The translations under genes were made by a program, and so were the position numbers. Below, one piece after another: positions 42,391 through 53,400 of a DNA stretch of 64,000 nucleotides (its first letter is position 1; each line of letters opens with the position of its first letter). Location: assembly GCA_030407315.1 (NCBI GenBank), contig JALQPE010001975.1, positions 37,232 to 101,231 of the forward strand. Direction: 5' to 3'. Source of the stretch: Asparagopsis taxiformis. Lineage: Eukaryota; Rhodophyta; Florideophyceae; Bonnemaisoniales; Bonnemaisoniaceae. The notes under the pieces were generated by a model that had not been told where the DNA came from, searched no databases, and worked only from the letters and a program-made list of their open reading frames with translations.

Positions 42391-42849
42391 GTCAGCATAT
42401 CGTCGATCACCCATCTCCCTCAATATCGCGTTCTCCCTACCATCCGAACGCCATGCACCACCATCCGCACATACTTCAAGAACCCTCACGACCTAGATTA
42501 CAAAAATCCGCTCCTTCCCAATTCCATCCCCGCTTTCCTCGACACCACCCCAGCCCATTAAATCATCAAGACATCAAACACGAACATGGTCAGCAAAATC
42601 TTACACCACTTGAAACCACTCTCACTTCTATCGTATGCCCGAAAATATACACATACCAGAAACACCTCACAGCTTCATTCCCCATCTTCCTACATCCCTT
42701 CTTCACTCTCCTTCAGTCCTGCCGTTCCTGCTTCACCACTCCTGCATCACATACAAAACATCAACCCCAACAGTCAGATTCAAAAGCAACGCTTACCACG
42801 ACAGATATCCTAGAAACTCCCTTACTTACCTCTCCGAGAGGATGAGTGA

Positions 42850-43760
42850 ATCATCCATCCTACACAAAATACAAACCATGATCCAAAAACCTTGCAATGA
42901 ATAATCAAAGTCAGCAGTCCATATCTTCGCAAAACAAGTCTTGGTGCTCAGTGAAACTTACCTTCTGTCATCAACATTCCTGCACCATCTACACAACATC
43001 GGAATCAACCACAACAGTCAGACCCAAAACCAACCTTCCCTCGCTGCTTACTTTCAAAACTCGCACACTTACCTTCGCTCCACACAATACACACCATGAC
43101 TCAATAGGCTTCCAATGAAAAATATCGCATCAACGGAAATAGTCAGACTCAAAACCAACCTTCCCTCGCTGCTTACTTTCAAAACTCGCACACTTACCTT
43201 ACCTGTTCCATCCTGCACACAATAAAAACCATAAATCACGTAATCGTGTAGCCAAGAAAAGTAGTCAGCATTCCGCATCTTCGCACAACCGGTCTGGGCG
43301 CCCAATGTGACTTACCTTCCGTCATCACTATTCCTCCATCACCTACGCAACATCGGAATCAATCGCAACAGTCAGATTGAAAACCAACGTTTCCCTCGCT
43401 ACATACCCTGAGAACTCGCAAATGTACCTCTCATCCATCCTACACACAATACAAACCATGATCCAAAAACCTTGCAATGAATAATAATCATAGTCAGCAG
43501 TCCATATCTTCGCAAAGCACATCTTGGCACTCAATGAAACTTACCTTCCGTCATCAACATTCCTGCATCATCTACACAACATCGGAATCAACCACAACAG
43601 TCAGACTCAAAACCAACCTTCCCTCGCAGCATACTTTCAAAACTTCACGTACCTCTCTTCCATCCTCCGCTCAATACACACCATGAGTCAACAGGCTTCC
43701 ATGAAAAATATCGCATCAACGGAAATAGTCAGACTCAAAACCCACGCTTCCCTCAATGCA
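42850..43760. repeat. Long degenerate tandem repeats
   Basis: At least three imperfect copies of a unit of some 230-350 bp. Recurring phrases include ACACAATACAAACCATGATC, CTTGCAATGAATAA, CATCGGAATCAACCACAACA, and GTCAGACTCAAAACCAACCT followed by TCCCTCG. An inner subunit of ~110 bp (ATCGCATCAACGGAAATAGT onward) is also duplicated. No gene. Confidence 0.75.
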
Positions 43761-43827
43761 TACCCTCGAGGGTAGAGGATGGAACGAAGGTACGTGCGCG
43801 AATCTTGATCAAGATTCGCACACGTAC
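43761..43827. repeat. Two neighbouring palindromes
   Basis: TACCCTCGAGGGTA at 43761-43774 is a perfect 14-bp palindrome. At 43790-43827 lies a 38-bp palindrome centred on TTGATCAA, with a single mismatched pair between its arms. They sit at the edge of the tandem repeats, in front of the DNA transposon region. Confidence 0.85.
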
Positions 43828-44423
43828 AAAGCAAAGGCGGTCAAAGAATCTCAGTCGGTGATGAGGGCGGAGTGGAGCCTGCGGCGTCGACCGGACAGCT
43901 TTCTGCGTCCGCTTAAGTCTTGCTGTGCATACTCGAAATCATCGCCGGCAGTGAGATTGAGTATGGCCCAAGCCATGGTCTCTGATTCCCCGAACAATGA
44001 GATCCGGATCGAGAACAACGAATATAAACATATAATCATATATATGAGAATCCATTTGCTTTCCTTACATGATCCGTGGCATATCCGCTGTAAAGCACAT
44101 TCAGATTCCACGAAGTTCGGAAATAAAAAAGTTTATTATTACAAATGAATTAATTGAAAATTCATCTCCCAGGCAGTCGTTCGTCCTTCCATGCACACGT
44201 TGCCAGCACGCAATGTGATGTAACAGTTGGAAATGATTGAACTCTCGGTTAAATTCCACCGTTGGGATGTCAGCTGGAGTGAGCACAAAACTACTACCCA
44301 CAAAACTACGAACACGTTACATTCCAAGTCTCGAAAGCACCACAAAAATAAAATTGGTCGCATCTGGACGGCACAGTCTCCCCTGTTCAGCTCGCAATCC
44401 TCCCTTTTGCGTCAAAACTCGAC
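43828..44423. other. Region upstream of the Plavaka-type transposase
   Basis: AT-rich, no definite gene. A minus-strand frame (43851-44111) is open for 86 codons but unrecognised. The left terminal repeat of the CACTA/Plavaka element should lie here, but I could not match it to the right end. Confidence 0.4.
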
Positions 44424-47400
44424 ATGGAATGCAAGTATGAAGGGTGCTTCTACTACTGCGTAGATGCTTATGCGCTCGCGCTGCATGAGCGAACGTGTCG
44501 CTACCGTTTCAACCCCTCTCCCCAACATTTCAACAACGCTCGTGTCCCTGCCGTCACCCATGAGCCTGCTCGAAACGGCGACCATGATTCCCCGCAACCC
44601 AGCTCCCCAGACCCAGAATCTGGTCGTGCTTCCTCCAGCGACTCACCCTGTGACGCTCCACTGCCACCAACCTCAACCCCCTCCCGCGCAGACCTCCTCG
44701 TGCAATCCCTCGCCGCCAGTCTCACAACCCTCGAGTACAAGGCCGGCGCTGGCCGCGTGAGCGAAGTCATCACCATCCTACAAGACCCCGCATTCTCCCT
44801 AGAAAAGTTCAACAGCGCCGTTCGCACCGTAGAAGAATGTCGCCACGTTACCGCTTCCATGGTCGAAACACATTTCCGCACCGAAGGTTACAAGAGCCAC
44901 ATCATTCCAGACAAAACTGGTAAGTACTCGGCACAGCTGTACCTCCGCGACCCAGTCGACATGCTCCGCAGGCAGTTAGCACTGGCTAACGACCAAAATA
45001 CTCTCTTCCACCCCTCCCCACAGACCGCCCCAGACGGCACCGCAATATTTTCTCATCCCCTACACACAGAATTCGCGAAAACGCTGCACCAGGTTACTAG
45101 ACAGCGCGTGCAGCTCTCGGAAGATCCACAGGTCGTATGGGCAGAGGAAAATGATCCCACCCTTCCTCCTTTGCCGGCCTCCTCCAAGTGTACTCCGACA
45201 AGAGCAGCACAAGCCTCAAGAGCTCCGCAATCGTCGCATACCCCATACACGTCACACTGCTCAACTTCTCCGCCCCCCTCCGTCGCCACTGCATCCGTAC
45301 CGGCCTCACCATCGTCGGGTATCTTCCGTACATTGTTAACCCTTCGTCCAACGCCTTGTTCGGTGATGAAATGCCGACAACCTCTAGTTCTGCTAGTCGC
45401 GCTCGCAAAATTGATATTCTTCATAAAGCACTCGAAAAAGTGTTTTCGTCCCTATCCACCGCGTTCTCTTCCGGGTTCCCCTGCACAGACTCCACTGCAA
45501 CTGCCCGCCAATGCTTTCCCATCCTAGCCAATTATTGCTGCGACTTTCCAGAGGCCAAAGAGCTGTCATGCACTCGCAACAGCACTACCACCACACATCC
45601 CTGCCACCGCTGCTACATCCCCGCCACTCAACTTGAATCCACCGCGCCACACCAGCCCCGCTCCCTCGATGATACACGCTCTGCACGCCAAGAGAGCGCT
45701 CAGGAGCATACAACTGCTCCGCTCGAAGCTCTCTCCCTCCTCGAACAACACTCTGTCCTCGAATCGACCGCTCTTTTACCCACCAACAGTCCCCTAGACC
45801 CCTACAACATTTTCTCCTTCGAGCCTCTGCACAATCTCCACCTCGGCATCTCAAAGCTCATCAAACAGTGCATTGTCCACCGCCTCAGCTCCCCAGACCT
45901 CACCACCACCACTGCCTCCCATTCCGGGACACCTCGCACCTTCAAGAAGGTGAAAAAATCCATCCTCGCCGGCTCAAACAGCATTCTGTCCGCTATCGAA
46001 CGCGACTACTACATCACCGGTCTTCATGTCGACTTCTCCAAGGGTGAGAAGGGCACCAATTTGAACGGCCTCTTCACGGAGGACGGCATACGCGGCATGC
46101 TCGCAGCCAAAGACTATCACCATGTCGACATGGTGTTCCCTTTCATCGCAGCATTCATTGACACATGCTGTGACGAAGTAGAGACAGCCCCCCTCACTTC
46201 CATCTGCACGCAATACTCTGACCTCGTCGCATGGGTCATGAAACGCGGTCGCATCAAGCACTGGACTGCCGCCGAACTAGAAAGCCTCCAGAACTCCATT
46301 TCCTATTTCAAACAATCAATGCTCTCCACCCTCGGCCCATTCCACACCACAGGTCTCAAAACTTTCAAGTTCCATCTTCTAGACCATCTTCCCGGTGACT
46401 TGCAGAGATATGGCGCCCTGGAACACATTGATGCAGGCCCCTACGAACACTCGCATCTTCTGTTCAAACAGAGTTATAGGAAAACCTCTCGAAGGCGCTC
46501 CACAGCCATGGAAGAGACTATTCGCCACATGGAATTCTCCTTGGCCACTCCAACTGGTCACACCCCATCGAACACATTGGGAAACCCACGCATGATATCG
46601 CCCACAGACGGTGCAGTACTCGTTCGCGACGGATTCACCGTTGCACTGCACGACTTTGCCTCCCTGCTGCCCGATGCAACCCTCCTCGTTGCAGATATCG
46701 ACGGACAGCCCGATCCTGCCACTCTTTTGCCTCTGCACAACTCCTCGTTCCCGTCTGGCACCATAACGCTATTCCAGCAACTCGGTGACACAGCTGCACA
46801 AGCGTTCCTCACCCTCGCTAGACTGCGCGCCACGGCAGAAGGCCCTCCAATACATGACATGGACATTTCCGTCACCGTGGTAAAGTCCGCCTACGTCATG
46901 GGAGGGTACGTCCCAGATGCCGACGACTTTGACCCGCACAGTGGCATGCTTCGCCCCACAAACGTGTCGAGGCACAAGCAGCAGCGCGTCTTTGCAACTT
47001 CATCATTCGGCCCCGCAAAGAGATCGCAGTACTCCTTTGTCGTCATCTCCGGAACTGCCGATGACTACAGAACCATATGGGTAGGGCGCGTCCTGGCACT
47101 GGTACGCCTGCAGTCTCCAAACCTGTTTCAACCTGTAGAACTCGCTTTCGTTCAGTATATGACCTGCTTTGCCCCAAAAACCGCTGTGGAAAAATCACTT
47201 GGGTGCATTTGTTTAAAGTGGTCCACATGGGACCCGGACAACGGATCCGTTGACAGCAATGACACTGCATCCCACAGTGCAGGTGGTCCTTGGTTTGACC
47301 TCATTCCTGCATCTACTATATCTGGCACCGTGCACATCGTACGAAGTAACTTTCCAGTCAAGCCATTTACGAAACAAATGCACTGGTCGGACCACCGTTT

Positions 47401-47464
47401 CTATCTCAACCGCTTCTACACCAACACTGATTACCAGTTCACAGATGATAATGAAGAAGAATAA
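44424..47464 (+). pseudogene. Plavaka/CACTA-type transposase, one frameshift
   Basis: The protein begins MECKYEGCFYYCVDAYALAL followed by HERTC, a C2HC-type zinc finger like the one opening Plavaka transposases. The first frame (44424 to about 45155) and the second (from about 45170 to 47464) must be joined by a one-base shift in a pyrimidine-rich stretch near 45160-45175. The second frame continues with LLQVYSDKSSTSL and the domain blocks IFSFEPLHNLHLGISKLIKQ, KTFKFHLLDHLPGDLQRYGA, and DAGPYEHSHLLFKQSYRKTS. These resemble the C-terminal half of Plavaka/Tnp2-like enzymes. A GTAAGT at 44920-44925 could be a splice donor, but reading through it keeps a good frame. Confidence 0.78.
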
Positions 47465-47541
47465 ATCTAAATCGCAGCACTCTATTGATAATGTACTACA
47501 TGATAAGCCTTCTAGTCAACGTCACATTTACTGCACTAATT

Positions 47542-48147
47542 TCAACCATCCTCCATTACGCCAAAACCGTTATCAGCAGTGGCTGCATGGCGCCGCTCCA
47601 TGCCCCCATACTGTGGGGCATTGATTTCGACATTCAGGTTTGCACTCAGGTGTCCAGCATATGGGTCAACGACGAAAAGTTCTGCGCCAATTAGTCCTTG
47701 CGCAATCACACAATCCATTACAGCACCGAGGTTTGACGTAATATGCGATTGAATCCAATCCTCGGACACTAGAACAAGTGATGAGCAGCGGTTTACATCA
47801 TCAACGACATGAACAATTCCAGACCCCTCTCCGCTTTGCCACACTTCAACAGCCTCTCTCGTCACAGTACGGCTTGCAAACACATGCCGTGACTGTGCAC
47901 TAGTCCGCTGTTCGCTCTCGACAACGTCCGTTTCTTCCCTTGCTTGCGAGCCTTGGAGACAAGACATGCAGTACACCACCATACCAACTAATTGCTGAAA
48001 AGCTACCCCCACATATTGACTGTACCGCCTTGTAAACTCCTTCTGCCGTGCACCTCCTTTCCCCTTCGGTTCATCCAAACACTCCACAGTAGTCACTAGC
48101 CAAGCATCCAGGCGCGCCAGCGTTAGTATGCTCGTCTCTATGTCCAT
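47542..48147 (-). CDS. Accessory ORF B of the CACTA/Plavaka element
   Basis: A 201-codon frame (MDIETSILTLARLDAWLVTT) with no recognised domain. Its ATG (48147-48145) shares one base with the TAA stop of ORF A (48149-48147), giving TAATG. This arrangement suggests that both are translated from one mRNA by stop and restart, as in some LINEs. It ends 77 bases from the transposase stop on the other strand. Confidence 0.6.
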   Translation of the reverse strand: MDIETSILTLARLDAWLVTTVECLDEPKGKGGARQKEFTRRYSQYVGVAFQQLVGMVVYCMSCLQGSQAREETDVVESEQRTSAQSRHVFASRTVTREAVEVWQSGEGSGIVHVVDDVNRCSSLVLVSEDWIQSHITSNLGAVMDCVIAQGLIGAELFVVDPYAGHLSANLNVEINAPQYGGMERRHAATADNGFGVMEDG

Positions 48148-49826
48148 TACTTGTTCTGGTCGTATCGAATACCCCTGAAGATGTCCAGCACATTCACAGC
48201 TACTCGGTTGTTAAACCATGCATCACCATTCACTTCCATTTCGAAGCTGTCAGGAACCATGCCTTTGCTGTATCGCAGCTCTGAGAACGGTGCCGTTCGC
48301 CACCTCCCCATATCCAAATCACCGTTGCTTTCCCGTTTCAAAAGCTTCTCAGACGCTTCGCGCTTTTGATCCTCTCGCTCGTCCATCTCAGCTCGCGTCG
48401 TCAGCATCGTGCATCTAGACATTAATTTCGTGTACCCCAGCGAACCGAACAATCTGTCCCTCGCATTACGCTTCCGTGCACTCATCACGTCGGACAGTTT
48501 CTGCGTCACCTTCACTTTCAATTCCTTGCTCCCCGCCACAGCCTCTTGACAGCACACACGCTGCTCCTCATCGGAAAACACATCACACCACGGACTTTGA
48601 CGCAGTACGTGTCGCACCAAGTCATTCAGCAGATCACTCTCGTCTCTGTACGAAGGTGTATACCACTGCAGATTCTTGATGATATAGCCCGGAGGGGTAG
48701 CAATATATCCTACACCGTTTTCGCTCCAAAGTGTCCCTTCTACCGGCTCTACCTCGATGGTACGTCCAGTCCAACGTCTCTGCGTTTGTTCCGCTATAGG
48801 GTCCAGCTCCATAGTCTCGTTCTTGCACCACTTTGTCAGGTTTTCCTCAACCGCCCTAAGAACTCCAAGGTATTTCACAGGAATGGCTTTCTGTATTTTC
48901 GACTTACCGCCACCGTGATCACTGATTCTACCTGTTCTCGCAATTGCAGTAAGGCTGGCATTTTCCGCCTGCAGAGTCTTCACCTTAGCCTCCAACGCAA
49001 CTATCTCCGTGGTGAGCGCCTTGTTTGCTATGTCCTGGCTAAACACTTTTTTTTCCAGCTCCGCGATCTTCTTCTTCTGCGCATTGATGCGACTCGCCAT
49101 TAAATCGATGGATTCCGGCGGATGCAACCTCTCTGCCCTCACCGTCCCCCCATCTCGCACGCTATCGGGATTATGATGTCCTCCATCGGCAATAGCCTGA
49201 CGTCGCGGGGGCGTTACGCGCATATTTGGCACCAATGACAGTCTGTTGTGACGAGGCCCGCACTCCGGCTGCTCTCTCCCCTCAGTACCACCTGACCGCC
49301 GATGATAGTTGGCATCCTGTGAACGTTGCTCAGAAACAACATCCCTTGCCGCTATCCTCGGGTCCCTGACTGCATTACCTGCTGGGGCTGATGTACTCGG
49401 CATAGTTGGCGCAGTGGGGGTCACAGCCTCCAGTGTCTCGCGAACCCCCGGCTGGGACTCCGTCTGCAGCACCTCCGCATCTGCCAACCCGGGAGGAACT
49501 ACCTTTGCCATAGCACTCTGCCGCAATTCCAACATGTTTTGAGCCACTATCATGTCATCATCATGATGTTCACTGTCCCTGCGAGCACGCTTGCCTCGGT
49601 CAAGCCCCATCTCTCTCCGCGCCGTTCCTCCTTCCTCACTTTCTCGCTGCGGATCCCCAGTTCTGCGCCGGTCCGTCTTGCGACTACCGGACCGCGGTTC
49701 AATGCTGCCGGTAGGCCCAGACCGCTTCTTCGCACGGGATTGTCGGGCACTCGATACAGCAGCTGCTGACCGGGTTTTCTGGAGGCCCGGAGGCTTTGGA
49801 GCTTTCTTCGCAATACGCGGCGGCAT
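48147..49826 (-). CDS. Accessory ORF A, basic coiled-coil protein
   Basis: The 559-residue protein begins MPPRIAKKAPKPPGLQKTRS. The first 100 residues are strongly basic and probably disordered or nuclear-targeting. A long coiled coil at about 240-300 (INAQKKKIAELEKKVFSQ; EIVALEAKVKTLQAENASL) suggests dimerisation. A C-terminal region (YLGVLRAVEENLTKWCKNET; ARKRNARDRLFGSLGYTKLM) is well conserved in the decayed paralog at 6929-8269. I do not recognise a named family. Position opposite a CACTA-like transposase suggests a TNPA-like, DNA-end-binding helper; this is inference. Confidence 0.7.
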   Translation of the reverse strand: MPPRIAKKAPKPPGLQKTRSAAAVSSARQSRAKKRSGPTGSIEPRSGSRKTDRRRTGDPQRESEEGGTARREMGLDRGKRARRDSEHHDDDMIVAQNMLELRQSAMAKVVPPGLADAEVLQTESQPGVRETLEAVTPTAPTMPSTSAPAGNAVRDPRIAARDVVSEQRSQDANYHRRSGGTEGREQPECGPRHNRLSLVPNMRVTPPRRQAIADGGHHNPDSVRDGGTVRAERLHPPESIDLMASRINAQKKKIAELEKKVFSQDIANKALTTEIVALEAKVKTLQAENASLTAIARTGRISDHGGGKSKIQKAIPVKYLGVLRAVEENLTKWCKNETMELDPIAEQTQRRWTGRTIEVEPVEGTLWSENGVGYIATPPGYIIKNLQWYTPSYRDESDLLNDLVRHVLRQSPWCDVFSDEEQRVCCQEAVAGSKELKVKVTQKLSDVMSARKRNARDRLFGSLGYTKLMSRCTMLTTRAEMDEREDQKREASEKLLKRESNGDLDMGRWRTAPFSELRYSKGMVPDSFEMEVNGDAWFNNRVAVNVLDIFRGIRYDQNK

Positions 49827-50052
49827 AATGAAGCTTTCCCGGAAGCGATGGAACGATTGAGTTGCACGAGATACAAAAAAGATTGCTGTATAGTGTCGGT
49901 AACCACAACGGTCTGCGATGAACGTTCAGGTCAAGTACCGGAGAATACGCCAACAGCCCAGATTGTATACGGTAGGCAGTCATCAACAGTATTTAATGAG
50001 GTACAATTACAGCTGTCGAGCTAGGCCGCGAGCACCCCTATGTCCGGAAGAC
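49827..50052 (-). promoter_or_regulatory. Upstream region of accessory ORF A and transposon end
   Basis: Conserved with 8270-8495. The element end is near 50010-50017, where the minus strand reads CTCGACAGCTGTAATTG in place of the CACTACAGCTG seen in the other copy. Immediately beyond it starts the ~200-bp repeat, copy A. Confidence 0.5.
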
Positions 50053-50255
50053 GTCCTGATTTGAATTAAAATTTGGGCTATTCTCAAAAACATGCACATG
50101 TGAACATGTTTTTGAGATGGGGGTGTGCCGTACGGCACAATCGACCCGCTGAAATCGATGTTTTTTGCAATATTTTTTTCTGCCCTGAATTGTAGAATTT
50201 CTGGGCTGGACAGCAATGCAACTGAGCTGGACATCCACCGGGCGTCCATTTCAAC
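50053..50255 (-). repeat. Structured ~200-bp repeat, copy A (inverted)
   Basis: Opposite in orientation to all the other copies. The 16-bp palindrome TGTGCCGTACGGCACA is at 50124-50139. A hairpin with 12-bp arms, CTCAAAAACATG and CATGTTTTTGAG, lies beside it. It marks the left edge of the methyltransferase/ParB block. Confidence 0.92.
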
Positions 50256-50481
50256 TTGGTCTTGTATTTTGCATCTGCACGCATAACAGCAACCAAGCAG
50301 TCAGGTTCACTGCTCGGACGAAGTGCACCTAGAGTGTGAACGATTGGTTTTTGACAGGCGAGTACTGCTCAATAGGTTTCACCCTGGACTAATGGTGGCT
50401 GGACATGCTGCATTATATGATATACTTCAACTCTGGAACGTAGCTTTATTTGTAGTCGAAATGAAAACATCTTTCGTGACC
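50256..50481. other. 3' flank of the methyltransferase-SET gene
   Basis: No gene or repeat recognised between repeat copy A and the end of the methyltransferase gene. Confidence 0.4.
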
Positions 50482-53400
50482 CTAATTCCATGCTCTAAAC
50501 GCTGTCCCATAATGAACGTAGAGCTCCTGCCCCGGACGGATATCGCGGATTGCACGTACTACAATGATCTTCGGATTTTCTAGGTCCTTCGCCTTGAGCT
50601 TCTTCCCCGTCGAACCGCTGCTGTAGTTCTCGACAAACTCGACGTTGGCCATCCGCCTGGTGTCTTCCGCCGGAGTGTCCTCACCTCGCAAATACCGCGG
50701 GTCGTTGATGAACTGCGCCGAACAGAACGGAGCCGGAACAATCCAAATTGGATGCTCGATGTTTTCGTCGTCCTCCGCTGTTGCATACAGCTTGATGGCA
50801 TACATCAAGAATGTTTCCTTCGTTATCGCCATGTGACCCTCTCCGTACGCGAACCTCATCGACTCCTTGCTCATATCAGAGTACACAACAGTTCCGTAGT
50901 ATGCACATACTTCGTCGCCAACATTAAATGTCTGTTCAGCGAAGAGCCCTCTTCCTGCATTTGGATGCTTAATCAGCGATGGTCGAACGCTCAATTTTTT
51001 CGCAACACAATCGTGTGCCCGCATCACGCGAGGGTTTTCAGTTTGCAACCAGCGGCGCAGGGAAGGTGGCCAATAATGTACCGGTTTTTCCATGTGCTCG
51101 TGCGACGCAATCGACTCTGGGCACAGCTGCCAGAGGTACTGCCGAATATATTTCGGGAACCTCTGGTACAGGGGAAGGCCAGGTGGGGGTTCGATGATCC
51201 TGCGTTCCCTCTGTGTACGCATCGTGACAGAGGGGGACGCCAAGAACTTCTCAGCACTCTGTTTCGCTTCTGTCGTGACCCTCATGTCAGTGTTGTTTGA
51301 AAGAATTACACGTGACATGACTGCACACAGCTTTGGAAGCGATCGTGCCACACACAATTTGTCCATGTCACTGCCGACGAAAACACGGTGCTCAGGCAAG
51401 CTCATAGCTGCTTTTCCCGTTGCGAAAGTGCCAGAGAATGGATCGACAACAATATCACCAGGCTGTGAATGCTGGCTGATCAACTCCATCATGAGAGCGA
51501 CGCTCTTCTGCTCTGCACGAACTCTGACCGTAGCACCGGTTGTGCTCCTTGTTCGCCACACCATCTCATTCGAATCGATGGCGGGCATATTGATGGTGAC
51601 GTTGCACCACGCCGGGTACGTGCCGTCCATGTATCCGTGGTTCCTATAGGCCACCATCTCGCTTCCAGTCTTGAACGGAACACCTCGCTTCCAGAAGTGG
51701 ATAGCGACCTCTGCCATGTTCATGCGTTGGTACCTCTTCCGCCCCGGCATTTGATAGAGGTGCCCAGGTAGTCGGACAAACAACAGAGGTACCTCGTCAA
51801 CGAAGAAAACTGAATTCCGAACGACGTCCTCCTCCTCCTCCTCCTCATCCGCACTTTCTTCGCCACTGTGCTGCGATGCTTCGGAGTCCGAATTCATGGA
51901 CGTAACCTCTTCTTCATCCGACCCGTCATCACTGGCAGCAGCATCGGTTGGGCCTTCTGACTGCGGTCCTTTGTACGTTTCCAAGTAATGGAACCATTCG
52001 TAGAACTGCAAAACGGAGCAGAACACGATGCCGTGGCCACCGGGGCGCAACAGCTCGTCAAACACTTCGATGCTAGCCTGCATATCTTCTGCAGTTAGCC
52101 TGTCGTACGAAGAGTTGGAATCGTTCCTCTTACGACGAACATTGTAGGGCGGATCAGTCAGAATGAGCTGAACGTTGCCCGTGATGGGCACGTGTTCTCG
52201 GCTCTCGTCGGCACTGACCAAATCTTCGAAAGGGACGTCGTACACCCGGCAATACTGACTCATTTTCGAAAGAAAGTCCTTTGCGAGAGCCTGCCCTTCA
52301 CTTTCCTGCTCTTCTGTCGCATGGGGTGACGGTGACGGGGGAGACGGCCCTTGGGCAGTAAGACTGGTCCTCCCAGGTCCAAGTTGAAGCCTGGTTGTGT
52401 GTCTTGTCGACGGAACCAAACCTCTCCCTCCTGTGTTGCGACGAGTGGGAGTGTCATCAACCGGCTTGGGGACCTTTTCTGCGTCCGCGGCTTGTGGTGC
52501 CGGGCGGAGGACAGCCATAACGTCTTCGTCGAGGGTGTCAAAGTACGCTGGCAGCTTGTCCGGATTTCCGCTTGACAAGTATATTTCCAGCGCCCCCCAG
52601 CGGTCGGACTCCGGCCAGGTGTACAGGTCCGGGTTGACGATAAGAAACTGCAACCGGTCGAAGAACTTCCTCACAAGGTCCCTAAATGCACTGTGCTGCG
52701 CACTGGTTCTTGTCTCTACTTTTCCACCATATCCATCAGGATGAGATAGGGGAGCTTTGTCGTGGTAGAGATCTAGCTTCTGCTCCATCGGTGCGAATAG
52801 ACCTTCATCGAGCACGTCAAACCAATGCTCACTGCTGTCGAAAATGATGTACGGCGCCATCAACTCTTCGAAGCTGGAAAACTTTGCGGCGAAGGCCACA
52901 TCGGTCCAAGCATGGTATAAAACTTGAACCACGTAACAAGCTCGATTAGTGCTTTTCCGATGGGCTGGGACGCGTGCGGCTTCGTTCCCCTCTTCGGCCG
53001 CGTCGCCTATTCGGCGACGCGGCAGGTTCTTGTTGTGATTTCGGATGATAGACAACGCTTGGAAATACATCAATACCTCGAACGTTTCCGGTGGAGCAAG
53101 AACGAAGGCGCTTGGTTCCCCGCGCTGCGGCGCCTGTAGTGGCGAAGGAAGCATGTTACATCCAATAAGGAAGGTCTGCGGCACGATCCCAGAAAGGATG
53201 CAGTGCTCAACCCATTGCCCGATACGCTCATCCTGTCTTGAAAACTCGGCAATGGGTAATGCCAGACGAACAATCTGCTTGGCTCGCTCAACGTTCATCT
53301 CTGCCATGACGATTTCGGCAACATCCGCCTCGACTCCAGCATTCTTCGAACGACCGCTGAAGGCCATGCTGAGTCGACCTTGCAGCGCCAGAAATTGTTC

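Larger units (their letters stand above)
44424..50017. mobile_element. CACTA/Plavaka-type DNA transposon with convergent accessory genes
   Basis: A transposase gene on the plus strand meets two accessory ORFs on the minus strand, tail to tail at 47464/47542. The right part is duplicated at 6929-8495, where the copy ends in CACTA. CACTA-superfamily elements commonly carry a transposase plus a TNPA-like DNA-binding protein. Exact ends and target duplication are not resolved. Confidence 0.7.

Noticed and set aside
44920..44925. GTAAGT splice donor in the Plavaka-type transposase
   Set aside because: Reading through gives a good frame for another ~230 bases (YSAQLYLRDPVDMLRRQLAL), so an intron here is not needed; the later frame change is better explained by a one-base indel.
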